Positions 1-8,695 of a DNA stretch of 64,000 nt are shown piece by piece. This DNA is from Pseudoalteromonas sp. MMG010. GTDB taxonomy: Bacteria; Pseudomonadota; Gammaproteobacteria; Enterobacterales; Alteromonadaceae. The stretch's first letter is position 1. The number at the start of each line of letters is the position of its first letter. The notes under the pieces were generated by a model. It worked only from the letters and a program-made list of their open reading frames with translations. It ran no database searches and was not told the origin of the DNA. A program made the position numbers and the translations under genes. Where the stretch lies: the NCBI RefSeq assembly GCF_018100905.1, contig NZ_JAGJEG010000010.1, forward strand, positions 49,686 through 113,685, in the 5' to 3' direction.

Positions 1-1099
1 TGCTTTGTGCAAGTTCAGTAATAATAGCTGATGCCTTTTCAAGGTCATCCGATAGACTGGTGGCGCCAGTAAACGATTGCTCTGCTTTTAACGCACCTGC
101 ATCAACAAGTGTGCGAGCTGATTCACTCGCGTTGGCAGCAATATGGGTGCTACGTGCAACATCGGCAGTGGTTGCTTGCATTTGATTTATAGCCGTAGCA
201 ACTTGCTCAGTGGCTTTATCTTGTTCTAATAAATTATTTTTTGTTTGGGTGGATATTAAAGCAAGCGCTTCAGAGGCATTGGCTTGAGATGAAGCCGAGG
301 TTGAAATTTCTGCCATCATGACTTTTAACTTTTTAACCATAAGTTGCATTGCAGAGTAAATGCCTGTTGCATGTTCTTTCTGATTAAAGTGCATGCTTAA
401 GTCACCCTCGGCAATTTTATGTGTCAGTGTTTCTATTTCGCTAGGCTCTCCTCCAATGGGCTTTAAAATAGAGAGCGAAATACGCCATGTCAGAATAATG
501 GCCAATATAATACCAACAAGCACTAAACACAGCAGATTAAAGATTGCCGATTTACCCTGAGTTAATGATTTATTTGTAAATTCGTTGGCTTTGTTGGCAG
601 CAAATAACTCAAGCGCAAGGAGTTGTTCGTTTAATTGGGTTATATAATTATCGCCTTCTTGTTGGGATATGTTTATGCCTTTGTCGTATTCACCTTGCTT
701 TATTAATGTAATGACTTTGTTTCTTATTGGAGTCCAAGCAATAAACTGTTGTTTAATAGCGTGTATTTCAGATTTATTACCAAGGTAACGTTCTTCAAGT
801 ACTGAAAAAAGTTGTAAGGTTTCTTGTTCTATTTCATTAATGTGTTGTGTTGTTTCGTTGATAGGCTTTGATGCATTTTTAGAAGTGATATCCTTCATTA
901 GGTTGTCTATGGTGATAACATTTTTACCAATTTTGCTAATAGACACACTAACAGTAAAAGGATGCTTATATAGTAATTGTGTAAAGCTCGACAACATTTG
1001 CATTTCTTTTACTGCAAAGCCCGTCATAATTAATAAAATAGCAATAAGAATAAAGTAAGATGTTCCTAAACGCTTCCCTAATGACAAATTGTCGAACAT
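1..1099 (-). CDS. methyl-accepting chemotaxis protein (3' part beyond window edge)
   Basis: Chemoreceptor that passes ligand binding to the CheA/CheW array. About 366 residues are visible from an ATG at 1099 preceded by AGGAAATAAT, and the frame runs off base 1 without a stop. The protein has an N-terminal membrane segment (about residues 10-30), a helical periplasmic region of the four-helix-bundle type, a second membrane segment (about 190-215), a HAMP linker, and the start of the cytoplasmic signalling domain, rich in Ala, Ser, Gln and Glu. The conserved hairpin tip would lie outside the window, so the ligand and adaptation class cannot be judged. It is separated from the iron locus by 337 bp and is probably transcribed alone. 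Confidence 0.9.
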   Translation of the reverse strand, partial: MFDNLSLGKRLGTSYFILIAILLIMTGFAVKEMQMLSSFTQLLYKHPFTVSVSISKIGKNVITIDNLMKDITSKNASKPINETTQHINEIEQETLQLFSVLEERYLGNKSEIHAIKQQFIAWTPIRNKVITLIKQGEYDKGINISQQEGDNYITQLNEQLLALELFAANKANEFTNKSLTQGKSAIFNLLCLVLVGIILAIILTWRISLSILKPIGGEPSEIETLTHKIAEGDLSMHFNQKEHATGIYSAMQLMVKKLKVMMAEISTSASSQANASEALALISTQTKNNLLEQDKATEQVATAINQMQATTADVARSTHIAANASESARTLVDAGALKAEQSFTGATSLSDDLEKASAIITELAQS

Positions 1100-1436
1100 A
1101 TTATTTCCTAAATTGAATACTTAAAAATGACTTGATTATGATTAAAATACAAAAATAATGGGTCTATTATTTTATAAATTATATACCGTATTAAATAATA
1201 GACCGTAAGAGTGAAATAAAAATTCTATGCATGGCGATAATTTTGGATTAACAGCGTATAACGCAAATTTCATTAAAATGTGGGGATAATCAAGGTCGGT
1301 TATTTAGTTGGGTATAAAACGGGGCGCTATAATAGCGCAATTATCACCGGTAGCGATGATTATAGTTAGAGCTCGTTAAACAGGTAATTATCCTTTTTAT
1401 AAAAAAGAATAATTACCTTATATTTAATGTTATTTG
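1100..1436. other. intergenic region with two inverted repeats
   Basis: No gene is seen here. It holds the presumed promoter of the chemoreceptor (minus strand), a perfect GCGCTAT-A-ATAGCGC inverted repeat at 1324-1338 whose centre reads TATAAT on the plus strand, and a long AT-rich hairpin at 1382-1418 just after the siderophore receptor gene. Confidence 0.5.
1382..1418 (-). terminator. long hairpin downstream of siderophore receptor
   Basis: AGGTAATTAT (1382-1391) pairs perfectly with 1409-1418. After one mismatch the helix continues (1393-1398 with 1402-1407), giving a 16-bp stem and a 3-nt loop. It lies 19 bp after the minus-strand receptor stop. No U-run follows on that strand, so it may be a transcript-stabilising hairpin rather than a strict intrinsic terminator. 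Confidence 0.4.
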
Positions 1437-3737
1437 TTAAAAAGCAAAAGACACTGAAGCGACCACGGTTCGTGGGGTGCCAATATTGATTCTCAAATCA
1501 CCACCACTTGCCGAATAATACTCTTCGTCAAACGCATTTTTTACAGCTAACTGCAATCTAACTGTGCCATCCGATCCTAAACCTGGCGTGGCAAGTGTAT
1601 ACCAAGCCGATAAATCAACGAGGTTATAGCCGTCTAATGTGTAAGTATTGCTATCATCACCAAATCTATCATCAACAAAGAAGTAACCGCCACCTAGGCC
1701 TAGACCTTCTAAAGCACCTCCTTGAAATTCGTATGATGCCCATATGTTAAATGTATTTTCGGCAACATTACGTGGCTTATTACCTTTAACACCGTCTACT
1801 TCTAGTTCTGCATCGGTAAATGCATAACCGGCTATGATATTCATGCCTTCAGTGGGTTGTCCTGAAATAGAGAGCTCAATCCCTTCTGAAGTTTGGCCAT
1901 CTCGTAGCACGGCCACTCCATTTTCTGAAGTGAGCACGTTCGTTTTTTGAATGTCATAAACAGAAATACTAGATTGTAAGCGGCCTTCAAAAAACTCCGC
2001 CTTAACGCCTAATTCAAATTGTTCAGAATTTTCAGGGTCAAACTGCTCGGTATTGCTAACGTCGGTATCAGCAGCGCTATCGTTAGGTGCAAATGCTTCT
2101 GAATAACTAGCGAATATAGAGGCATTTGGCATTAGTTTATAGTTTATAGCCAATTGAGGAGAGAAAGCAGATGTTGCATCTAAATCAAAATCTACACCAG
2201 TACTTGCACCATTAGTGAATGCAGTAATGCCATCACTATAACCACTTTTAACTGAATCAAAACGGCCACCTATTAATACGCCTAACTTATCAGTTAATAC
2301 TAAGTAGTCATTAATAAAAAATCCGTAATCTTCTGAAGTGAAAGTACGCCTTGCAAAGTCATCCGCATTTAAATCCGTTGGTAAATTACCATATACAGGG
2401 TTACTTATATCGAATAAGGGAATACCACTAAAACCAAATGCGGCAGGTAAACCATCTGAATTAACTGATTCTACAAAGTTATCTTTGCGTTCATAATCGC
2501 GGTAGCTTCCACCTATGGCTATTTTATGAGTAACGTTACCCGTTTGTATTTCACCTGTCACTATGGTGTTTAAATATAAAACATCAACGTCAGCATTTTG
2601 GTTACCGTCTGTTCTACGAATCAAGAAAACTTGATCTGTTGGATCATCAAATACACCCGTTAAGCCTTCATTTATATTTGTAGCAATATCTGCAGGGCTT
2701 TGAAACTCGATAAAACCATCATCGCTGATTGGGCCATCGGCATCAAAAACAGCAACAGCTAACGGTCTTGCTTGTAAATCATTAGCAGAGCTGGCTTCAT
2801 AAGCTGCACTAAAGCGCATATTCCAATTGTCGCTTAATTCTTGCTCTACTGTTGCGTCAAAAAAGTTGAAGTTACTTTCGAATACTTCGTAGTCTTCACC
2901 AAAACGAGTTGATAGAGGGATATCAAGTAACTCATTTACGACAACTCGACCATCTAATGTTGGAACAGTGATTGTGCCTCGATCGAGTGGTCTTGATTCA
3001 TCACGGTATTCGTATGATAAATTTAGGCGCGTTGTTGGCGCTAAATCAAAGGTACCTGAGATTGAAAGTGTGTCACGATCAATATCGGTAAAATCACGAA
3101 ATGATTCAGCATCTTGTATAGAGCCTACAACACGAATAGCTGCATTTTCATTAATTGGCGTAGACCAATCAAGCAAAGCGAAACGGTCATTATATGAACC
3201 CAAGCGAGCCTCACCGGCAAAGCGCTCTTCAGCTAATGGCTTTTTAGTTGCAATATCAACAAGTCCACCAGGCTCTACTTGGCCGTAAGTGATTGATGCC
3301 GGACCTTTTACCACTTGGGTGTATTCAACATTAGATAGGTTCGTTTTAAAATTGGTCGCACGGCGAAAACCATCGCGGTATACGGTATTACGTCTAAATC
3401 CACGAATTAAAAAATCATCATTCGTGCCACCAAATCCATCACCGAGTGAAACACCTGGGGTGTTTCGTAATGCTTCAGCTAAATCGGTAATTTTTTGGTC
3501 CAAAATAAGTTGTTCAGGAATAATACTCACAACACGAGGCAGCTCTAAAAAGTCAACTGAGAAGCCAGTTAGAGATGATGATTCTTTGATCACATAACGA
3601 GATTGAGCAGTACCTGTTACACTTATTCTTTCAATATCATTATTTTGCGCTTGGTTATCAGTTGCATTTTGAGCATAGGCAAGTTGGCAACTACACATTA
3701 GCGTAGTTAATAGAAAAGCCTTTTTTTTATGTTTCAT
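1437..3737 (-). CDS. TonB-dependent siderophore receptor
   Basis: Outer-membrane gated channel that imports ferric siderophores using energy from TonB-ExbB-ExbD. The 766-residue product starts with a signal peptide (residues 1-22, cleavage after AYA), then a TonB-box-like ERISVTG stretch (about 37-43), a plug domain (about 60-170, with RGFRRNTVYRDGFR and the VKGPASITYGQVEPGG signature) and a beta-barrel ending in the usual C-terminal Phe (SFAF). Length and plug motifs match the FhuE/FpvA/FoxA-type siderophore group. The substrate cannot be told from sequence. It follows the PepSY gene in the same direction after 104 bp, with a Fur-like box in the gap, so it is probably iron-repressed. Confidence 0.93.
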   Translation of the reverse strand: MKHKKKAFLLTTLMCSCQLAYAQNATDNQAQNNDIERISVTGTAQSRYVIKESSSLTGFSVDFLELPRVVSIIPEQLILDQKITDLAEALRNTPGVSLGDGFGGTNDDFLIRGFRRNTVYRDGFRRATNFKTNLSNVEYTQVVKGPASITYGQVEPGGLVDIATKKPLAEERFAGEARLGSYNDRFALLDWSTPINENAAIRVVGSIQDAESFRDFTDIDRDTLSISGTFDLAPTTRLNLSYEYRDESRPLDRGTITVPTLDGRVVVNELLDIPLSTRFGEDYEVFESNFNFFDATVEQELSDNWNMRFSAAYEASSANDLQARPLAVAVFDADGPISDDGFIEFQSPADIATNINEGLTGVFDDPTDQVFLIRRTDGNQNADVDVLYLNTIVTGEIQTGNVTHKIAIGGSYRDYERKDNFVESVNSDGLPAAFGFSGIPLFDISNPVYGNLPTDLNADDFARRTFTSEDYGFFINDYLVLTDKLGVLIGGRFDSVKSGYSDGITAFTNGASTGVDFDLDATSAFSPQLAINYKLMPNASIFASYSEAFAPNDSAADTDVSNTEQFDPENSEQFELGVKAEFFEGRLQSSISVYDIQKTNVLTSENGVAVLRDGQTSEGIELSISGQPTEGMNIIAGYAFTDAELEVDGVKGNKPRNVAENTFNIWASYEFQGGALEGLGLGGGYFFVDDRFGDDSNTYTLDGYNLVDLSAWYTLATPGLGSDGTVRLQLAVKNAFDEEYYSASGGDLRINIGTPRTVVASVSFAF

Positions 3738-3777
3738 GTTATTCCTTAAGGTAATTATTTTTAAATCTATTTAGTAA

Positions 3778-3792
3778 TGATAGTTATTTTCA
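3778..3792 (-). promoter_or_regulatory. candidate Fur box upstream of siderophore receptor
   Basis: TGATAGTTATTTTCA matches the 7-1-7 Fur core TGATAATCATTATCA at 12 of 15 positions. It lies 41 bp upstream of the receptor start, where a Fur dimer would cover the promoter. Fit to the consensus was judged by eye. Confidence 0.6.
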
Positions 3793-3841
3793 TTAAGGTT
3801 CTTGGCGTAGACCGGAACAATGTCATTATCAATTCAATTTT

Positions 3842-5392
3842 TTACAATACTTCTGTTATTTCTTGAGCTGTAGGGGGTTTATTTAATTTAAATGTATGAT
3901 CGACACCCGAGGGAAATGTCACTTTTAATTTTAGGTTGTCGTAGTCCATGCTACTTTCATTTGGCAATACTTTTTGAAAAATCGTGGTAGAGGAAAACGT
4001 CTTAGGGTTTAGTTTAAAGCTATTGCCAAGTGTATCGATAGCATAGACCGACTCTATTATTGGAAAACCATGGGGGTGAGTAATATTCACTTTTAAGGTA
4101 TCACTACTTTCACCTTTTTTTAAGGTGCCTATCATCGTAAATCCGTTAAAAAGCGCGTTACTTTTTGCTAAATATTGGCTCGGTTCTGGATTGTGATTCT
4201 CCTTCTTAACATAGATAAAACCGGCAACCATAACCAAAATTAAAATGGGAAATGTTTTAATTTGGGCAGTTGATAAACGAGCGCTTTTTAAGCGTTTATA
4301 AGTCATTAACACACCGGTGATTGACATCCCTGTTAGCATAATGCCAAAAATAAACCAAATAACTTTAGTAGTAAGCTTACCTAAATTACCAAAATGCAAA
4401 GGGTCAGCCGTTTCATTAATATAGGCAGCCGTAGACAGGTCTGTTGATTTTTGAACCTTAATTATTGAGCCGTCTTCGGGGTCAATAAATACACGGTTAG
4501 CACGTGAGCGGACCAATATATCGTTAGTATTACCAAGTACAGTAATTGCTTGAGATACCGAAGTGGGATATAAAATTTGCACCGGCTCCCAATTTGGGAA
4601 AGCGGCTTTTGCATTTTTTATAAATTCACTGGCTGGAATAATATCTAAAGTATCACCAAACTCTTGTATTCGTTCAATGCTAGGACCTGGGCGCGCAGGC
4701 TCAAAACTACTTTTAGCAACTAAAGAGCCAAACTCCACTAAGTACCAAATGGCAGTCACAACCATTAATATAATAAACCAAGTTGCCCAAATACCAGATA
4801 CTTTATGTAAATCACTTAATACTACTCTGGCGCCTTGATTTGTACGAAAGCGCAGCGCTGATTTTTTTAGTCTGCCCGTGGTTTTTAAACCAGAATATAA
4901 TGAAATTAAAAGTACAATAGCGAGTGAGCCGGTTATAGGTAAACCAATAAAGCTAGGCATAAAAAAGTAGCGATGTAAGTCTCTAAAAAAACGCTGAACA
5001 GTTAAAAAATCAGTGGTGCCAGTCACTTTCCCTGTCCATTGATTAATATGAACAAAGTAGCGGGTGCCATCGGCTCTTAAAAAAGTAGCTCGGTATGCAA
5101 AGTAGTCACTTTCACCTTCAGTGAAAATAGTTAACATGTCATCAGGGTTTGCCGCTGCTTTAACGTTTTTTTCTAATGTACCCCAAGGCACTTTTATTGT
5201 TGCGGGAGTCACCCGCATATCGTCTTGTATTAGCCAATCTATTTCGTGAGAAAGTGTTGCAATAGTCCCTGTTGCAAGTAATAGGGTCATTAAAAAAGCA
5301 AGATTAAAGCCCAACCAAGCATGAATATCGTATAACCGACGCTTTTTGTTTTTAGGTTTAGCTATGCAGTTTTCTGCATTATCTGTATTCAT
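3842..5392 (-). CDS. PepSY-associated transmembrane protein with periplasmic C-terminal extension
   Basis: Inner-membrane PepSY_TM family protein; relatives sit beside siderophore receptors and are thought to reduce or release iron from siderophores in the periplasm. I start it at the ATG at 5392, which has AAGGGA six bases upstream; an ATG at 5416 is in frame but that ribosome site lies inside the extension. The product is 516 residues. Membrane segments are visible at about residues 27-49, 142-164, 196-218, 343-365 and 379-395, with PepSY-like regions between. After the last helix come about 120 extra residues, predicted periplasmic, that I cannot assign to a family. It precedes the TonB-dependent receptor and probably forms an iron-regulated unit with it. 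Confidence 0.82.
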   Translation of the reverse strand: MNTDNAENCIAKPKNKKRRLYDIHAWLGFNLAFLMTLLLATGTIATLSHEIDWLIQDDMRVTPATIKVPWGTLEKNVKAAANPDDMLTIFTEGESDYFAYRATFLRADGTRYFVHINQWTGKVTGTTDFLTVQRFFRDLHRYFFMPSFIGLPITGSLAIVLLISLYSGLKTTGRLKKSALRFRTNQGARVVLSDLHKVSGIWATWFIILMVVTAIWYLVEFGSLVAKSSFEPARPGPSIERIQEFGDTLDIIPASEFIKNAKAAFPNWEPVQILYPTSVSQAITVLGNTNDILVRSRANRVFIDPEDGSIIKVQKSTDLSTAAYINETADPLHFGNLGKLTTKVIWFIFGIMLTGMSITGVLMTYKRLKSARLSTAQIKTFPILILVMVAGFIYVKKENHNPEPSQYLAKSNALFNGFTMIGTLKKGESSDTLKVNITHPHGFPIIESVYAIDTLGNSFKLNPKTFSSTTIFQKVLPNESSMDYDNLKLKVTFPSGVDHTFKLNKPPTAQEITEVL

Positions 5393-5451
5393 GAGATCCC
5401 TTAAATAAAAAGTCATCAGTTATATTGAGTGTAAAATCGCCGGCATAATAG

Positions 5452-5466
5452 TGTAAATAGCTATCA
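5452..5466 (-). promoter_or_regulatory. candidate Fur box upstream of PepSY gene
   Basis: Read on the minus strand, TGATAGCTATTTACA matches 10 of 15 positions of the Fur core and resembles the better box at 3778. It is 60 bp upstream of the chosen PepSY start. Confidence 0.42.
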
Positions 5467-5588
5467 TTAACAATTATATGAGATGAAATGTTATAAATTT
5501 GTGTTACTTGCTTATGCTAGAACAAACTCCTCGCTTTAGTTACAATGGTTAATTGATAAATTTTAGTGTTTAATTTTATTAGGCTGTT

Positions 5589-6095
5589 ATGCAACTGATT
5601 CAAATTGATAAAGCGCGTTACCGAAAACATCTAAATCGTGTTATTGCAGGCTGTGCGGCGGGTCTTGCCGTAGGCAGTTTAGCTATTTCACAAACGTTTA
5701 TTTTGTTATTTCCAGATGAAAGCGGTAGTCATTTTCATTGGAACTTAACCGGGGTGGTTATAAGTAGTTTAGCGATTGCGTGGTTGTTAAATAAATACCG
5801 TCATCACGACTTTATGACCGAAGTTGTGTATGTATGGGAGTTAAAGCAAGCGCTTAATAAAATAACGCGCAAAATGCCAAAATTAAAAGCAGCAGGGCGT
5901 GAAGGGCATGCCGATGCATTGCTCGCTATTCATTATAGTTATGCCGGTTCAAGGCTTTTATGGCAGTTAGACGATAATACAATTACATTAGATGATTTGG
6001 CGATTAAACAAACTGAGCTCGATAGTGTGGCCAGTAAATATAATCTTACGCTTAATGCCGATGATTATAATGACAATATTTTAAAACAGTTTTAG
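5589..6095 (+). CDS. DUF3087 family membrane protein
   Basis: Small inner-membrane protein of unknown function (168 residues). Two hydrophobic segments, about residues 19-40 and 50-67, are separated by a short loop with HFHW. They are followed by a soluble, mostly helical C-terminal domain containing GREGHADALLAIHYSYAGSRLLWQLDDNT. The layout and this conserved middle look like the DUF3087 proteins of marine gammaproteobacteria, recognised from memory. It lies 28 bp before the phosphatase gene on the same strand and could share its transcript. No role can be assigned. Confidence 0.72.
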   Translation: MQLIQIDKARYRKHLNRVIAGCAAGLAVGSLAISQTFILLFPDESGSHFHWNLTGVVISSLAIAWLLNKYRHHDFMTEVVYVWELKQALNKITRKMPKLKAAGREGHADALLAIHYSYAGSRLLWQLDDNTITLDDLAIKQTELDSVASKYNLTLNADDYNDNILKQF

Positions 6096-6123
6096 CGCTG
6101 TTTTTCGCAAATTGGAATCAACA

Positions 6124-6573
6124 ATGAAAAAAATATTAATAGTTTGTTTGGGTAATATTTGTCGCTCGCCAACTGCTGAGGCTGTTTTAAAAGCCAGAGC
6201 GAATATATTAGGCGTTGCTATTGTTGTTGATTCAGCAGGTACTATTGGTTACCACGAAGGTAATCAGCCCGATTCTCGCTCTATGGCTGCAGGAGAAAAG
6301 CGAGGGTATAGCTTTAAAGGTATTACTTCGCGTAAGGTATGTAGCCATGATTTTGACGAATTTGATTTGATTTTAGCTGCAGATGAGCAAAATTTTGCAG
6401 ATTTAAAAACATTGTGCTCCTCTCATTTTCACTACAAGCTGGCACTTTTTTTACAGTATGGTGAGCAAACGCAAAGTGCGATCCCTGATCCTTATTACGG
6501 TGGCAGTGATGGATTTGAAAAGGTACTTGATTTAATTGAAGCGGCAAGTGATAAAATTTTACAGAAAATTTAA
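6124..6573 (+). CDS. low molecular weight protein-tyrosine phosphatase
   Basis: Cytoplasmic cysteine phosphatase that removes phosphate from tyrosine, 149 residues from the ATG at 6124. A TTG at 6112 is in frame, but the family normally begins MKKILIVCLGN. The P-loop CLGNICRS places the nucleophile at Cys8 and the phosphate-binding Arg at 14. The general-acid loop DPYYGG is near residue 122. Family length is usually 145-160, so the protein is complete. No tyrosine kinase or capsule gene is nearby, so a role in exopolysaccharide control is not supported; it may be a housekeeping enzyme. Confidence 0.9.
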   Translation: MKKILIVCLGNICRSPTAEAVLKARANILGVAIVVDSAGTIGYHEGNQPDSRSMAAGEKRGYSFKGITSRKVCSHDFDEFDLILAADEQNFADLKTLCSSHFHYKLALFLQYGEQTQSAIPDPYYGGSDGFEKVLDLIEAASDKILQKI

Positions 6574-6673
6574 ATAAGTCGTGTTAATTCGCACACGCAA
6601 TCGTTGAAAAAATAGAAAACCGTCGCCATATAGTTGGCATTACAGCTGTACTTCGACCTAACGTTAAACTTTT

Positions 6674-6686
6674 GTGATAGTATCAC
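6674..6686. promoter_or_regulatory. 6-1-6 inverted repeat upstream of ribA
   Basis: GTGATA-G-TATCAC is a perfect inverted repeat 38 bp before the ribA start. Its size and place suit a repressor operator, but I do not recognise the regulator. No FMN riboswitch consensus is visible in 6574-6723. Confidence 0.4.
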
Positions 6687-6723
6687 TTTATCGTGTTGAA
6701 GTTATTTAATTTTTGGATTTGTC

Positions 6724-7347
6724 GTGGCGCAAGTAAGAGCAAGAGTCCAACTTAGTGTTGGTAAAAATAGTGATATCCCCGCAGAGATAGTTTCATTTAG
6801 TGACCTAAAAGATGGTCAAGAGCATATTGCTATGGTGTTTAATAATGCGGATACCGAGCAAGATGTGCCGTTGATTCGTATGCACTCAGAATGTTTAACA
6901 GGCGATGTATTTCATTCATCGCGCTGTGATTGTGGTGAGCAACTAAATGAATGCATTGAAATGATGCATCAACAAGGTGGTGTTTTATTATACTTACGCC
7001 AAGAAGGTCGTGGTATTGGTTTGTATAACAAAATTGATGCGTATGTTTTACAATCTCAAGGCATGAACACCTACGAAGCAAATAACCATTTAGGATTTGC
7101 CGACGATTTACGGGATTTTTCTGATGCGGTATTAATGTTAAGTGCACTTAATGTAAGCCATGTGAAATTAATGACCAATAATCCTAAAAAAATAAATGCG
7201 TTAAAAGATGCGGGTATTCAAGTTGATGATGTGATTGGAACGCATGCTCATATCAAGGCGGGGCTTGCGGGAAATAAAGCGTATTTAGAAACCAAAATTA
7301 AGCATGGCTCGCACATGCTTGATATTAAAAAAATTAAAAAAAGTTAG
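6724..7347 (+). CDS. ribA: GTP cyclohydrolase II
   Basis: First committed enzyme of riboflavin synthesis: it opens GTP to 2,5-diamino-6-ribosylamino-pyrimidinone phosphate, releasing formate and pyrophosphate. The 207-residue protein starts at GTG 6724. The zinc ligands are intact: Cys57 in HSECLTGD, and Cys68 and Cys70 in RCDCGEQL. The [12 protein letters not shown] stretch (about 91-102) and TNNPKK (about 151-156) are the GTP-binding and catalytic signatures. It stands alone, away from the rib operon at 40-44 kb. Because the RibA half of the RibBA protein there has lost its zinc cysteines, this is probably the working enzyme. A terminator follows. Confidence 0.96.
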   Translation: MAQVRARVQLSVGKNSDIPAEIVSFSDLKDGQEHIAMVFNNADTEQDVPLIRMHSECLTGDVFHSSRCDCGEQLNECIEMMHQQGGVLLYLRQEGRGIGLYNKIDAYVLQSQGMNTYEANNHLGFADDLRDFSDAVLMLSALNVSHVKLMTNNPKKINALKDAGIQVDDVIGTHAHIKAGLAGNKAYLETKIKHGSHMLDIKKIKKS

Positions 7348-7391
7348 TTTTCAGCTTATTTAATTACCTAATATCTATTAATCCTCCCTAG

Positions 7392-7420
7392 CGCCAAGTT
7401 ATACTTGGCGTGTTTGTTTT
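7392..7420 (+). terminator. intrinsic terminator after ribA
   Basis: CGCCAAG (7392-7398), loop TTATA, CTTGGCG (7404-7410), followed by the T-rich TGTTTGTTTT. Confidence 0.75.
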
Positions 7421-7435
7421 ATTTAAAGAGTGACT

Positions 7436-8224
7436 ATGTCGACACCAATACGCGTTTTTAAAGCTGATGCCGGACTGAAGTGGTTCAAAGCAGGATTACT
7501 TATTTTTAAAACCCAGCCAATGACATTTATATTTATGCATTTGTTGATGGGTATTGCGGGTTTAATGTCGCTATTCTTTCCGTTTTTACAGGTTGCTGCT
7601 GCGCTGGCGGCTCCTTTTCTAACGGCTGGGTTTTATCAAGCTGTGCTGACTAAACAGCAAGGCGGTAAAATTATGCTGGTTGATATTCTTAAACCCTTTA
7701 CGAATAAAGGGAATAGATTAGGCTTACTACGTTTGTCGTTATATCAAACAGGAGCGGGCATTTTAATGGCGCTATTTTCAAGCACATTATTTGGTGATGC
7801 TTTAGCCATTATGCAACAACCAAATATTGATCCTAATATTGCACTTGAACAAATGATAGCCAGTATTTCAATAGCCAACGTTATCTTATTTTTTGCCGTT
7901 ATGTCGGTTTATATTTCGGCTTTTGCTTATGCTATTCCCCTGATTTACTTTAAACAAGAGCAACAGATAGTGAGAGCCCTTAAGCGCTCATTGGCGGTGT
8001 TTTATCATAATATTTTACCGCTATCAGTGTTTGGTGTTATTTGCGGTATTTTAATGTTTATTTCTTTGATGTTATCTATGCTGCCTCTGTTGATCTTAAT
8101 GCCAATTTGCTACATTAGCTTCTTTGTATCTTATCAGGCTATTTTTATGCCGATAGTGCCACCGAGCGATGATGAAAACGTGAAACCGTTGAGTGCTGAA
8201 CAAAGCGGGCGTTTTGATGCTTAA
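7436..8224 (+). CDS. BPSS1780-family integral membrane protein
   Basis: Multi-pass inner-membrane protein of 262 residues and unknown function. ATG 7436 is preferred over GTG 7430 because AAAGAG lies at a suitable distance. The N-terminus (RVFKADAGLKWFKAGLLIFKTQP) is typical of the BPSS1780 group. Six or so hydrophobic helices cover most of the chain (about residues 30-75, 95-115, 140-165 and 190-240), and the last 20 residues are polar. Its stop overlaps the recX start (TAATG), so the two are probably co-translated, although no functional link is known. Confidence 0.75.
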   Translation: MSTPIRVFKADAGLKWFKAGLLIFKTQPMTFIFMHLLMGIAGLMSLFFPFLQVAAALAAPFLTAGFYQAVLTKQQGGKIMLVDILKPFTNKGNRLGLLRLSLYQTGAGILMALFSSTLFGDALAIMQQPNIDPNIALEQMIASISIANVILFFAVMSVYISAFAYAIPLIYFKQEQQIVRALKRSLAVFYHNILPLSVFGVICGILMFISLMLSMLPLLILMPICYISFFVSYQAIFMPIVPPSDDENVKPLSAEQSGRFDA

Positions 8225-8676
8225 TGGACGATAAATTAAAGCAAAAACATAAAAATTACGTGCTGTGGTTGTTAGGTCGCCAAGAGTATTCGCGCAAAGA
8301 ACTAACACAAAAACTACAGCAGCGAGAAGCCAGCGAAGAATTTATCGAAGACTTATTAGATTGGTGTGAACAACACAATTTTATTAATGCGCAACGATAC
8401 TGCGAAGGCTTTGTGAGAAAGCATATTTTTAAATGTCATGGTTTAAAGCGTATTCAAAGCGAAGCCATGGGCAAAGGGATTGACCGTTCTTTATTACAAA
8501 ATGTAGTAGAGGAGCTTGAAATAGATTGGTTTGAGCTCGCGCAGGATGCGTACAACAAAAAGTATTCAACTACACCGGCAAACCTCGAATACAAAGAAAA
8601 AGCTAAGCGCGTGCGCTACTTAATGTATAGAGGTTTTAGCTATGAACAAATTGATTTTGCAATGCAAGCACAGTAA
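8224..8676 (+). CDS. recX: regulatory protein RecX
   Basis: Modulator that caps growing RecA filaments and inhibits recombinase activity. The 150-residue product has the three-helix repeat architecture of the family: LLGRQEYSRKELTQKL near the N-terminus, a central HNFINAQRYCEGFVR segment (about 57-71), and a C-terminal KAKRVRYLMYRGFSYEQI (about 125-142). It starts at ATG 8224, overlapping the previous stop by one base, and lies 19 bp before alaS. In many gammaproteobacteria recA sits directly upstream; here it does not, and recA is not in this window. Confidence 0.9.
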   Translation: MDDKLKQKHKNYVLWLLGRQEYSRKELTQKLQQREASEEFIEDLLDWCEQHNFINAQRYCEGFVRKHIFKCHGLKRIQSEAMGKGIDRSLLQNVVEELEIDWFELAQDAYNKKYSTTPANLEYKEKAKRVRYLMYRGFSYEQIDFAMQAQ

Positions 8677-8695
8677 ATACGGGTGAGATTTTCAA

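Noticed and set aside
840..1058. 72-codon plus-strand frame opposite the chemoreceptor
   Set aside because: Antisense to a clear chemoreceptor reading frame with recognisable domains.
2968..3597. Two plus-strand frames inside the siderophore receptor gene
   Set aside because: Opposite-strand shadows of a well-supported TonB-dependent receptor; no family features.
6574..6723. FMN riboswitch before ribA
   Set aside because: The conserved RFN-element blocks are not visible; only an inverted repeat is found. The same holds upstream of ribD and ribBA.
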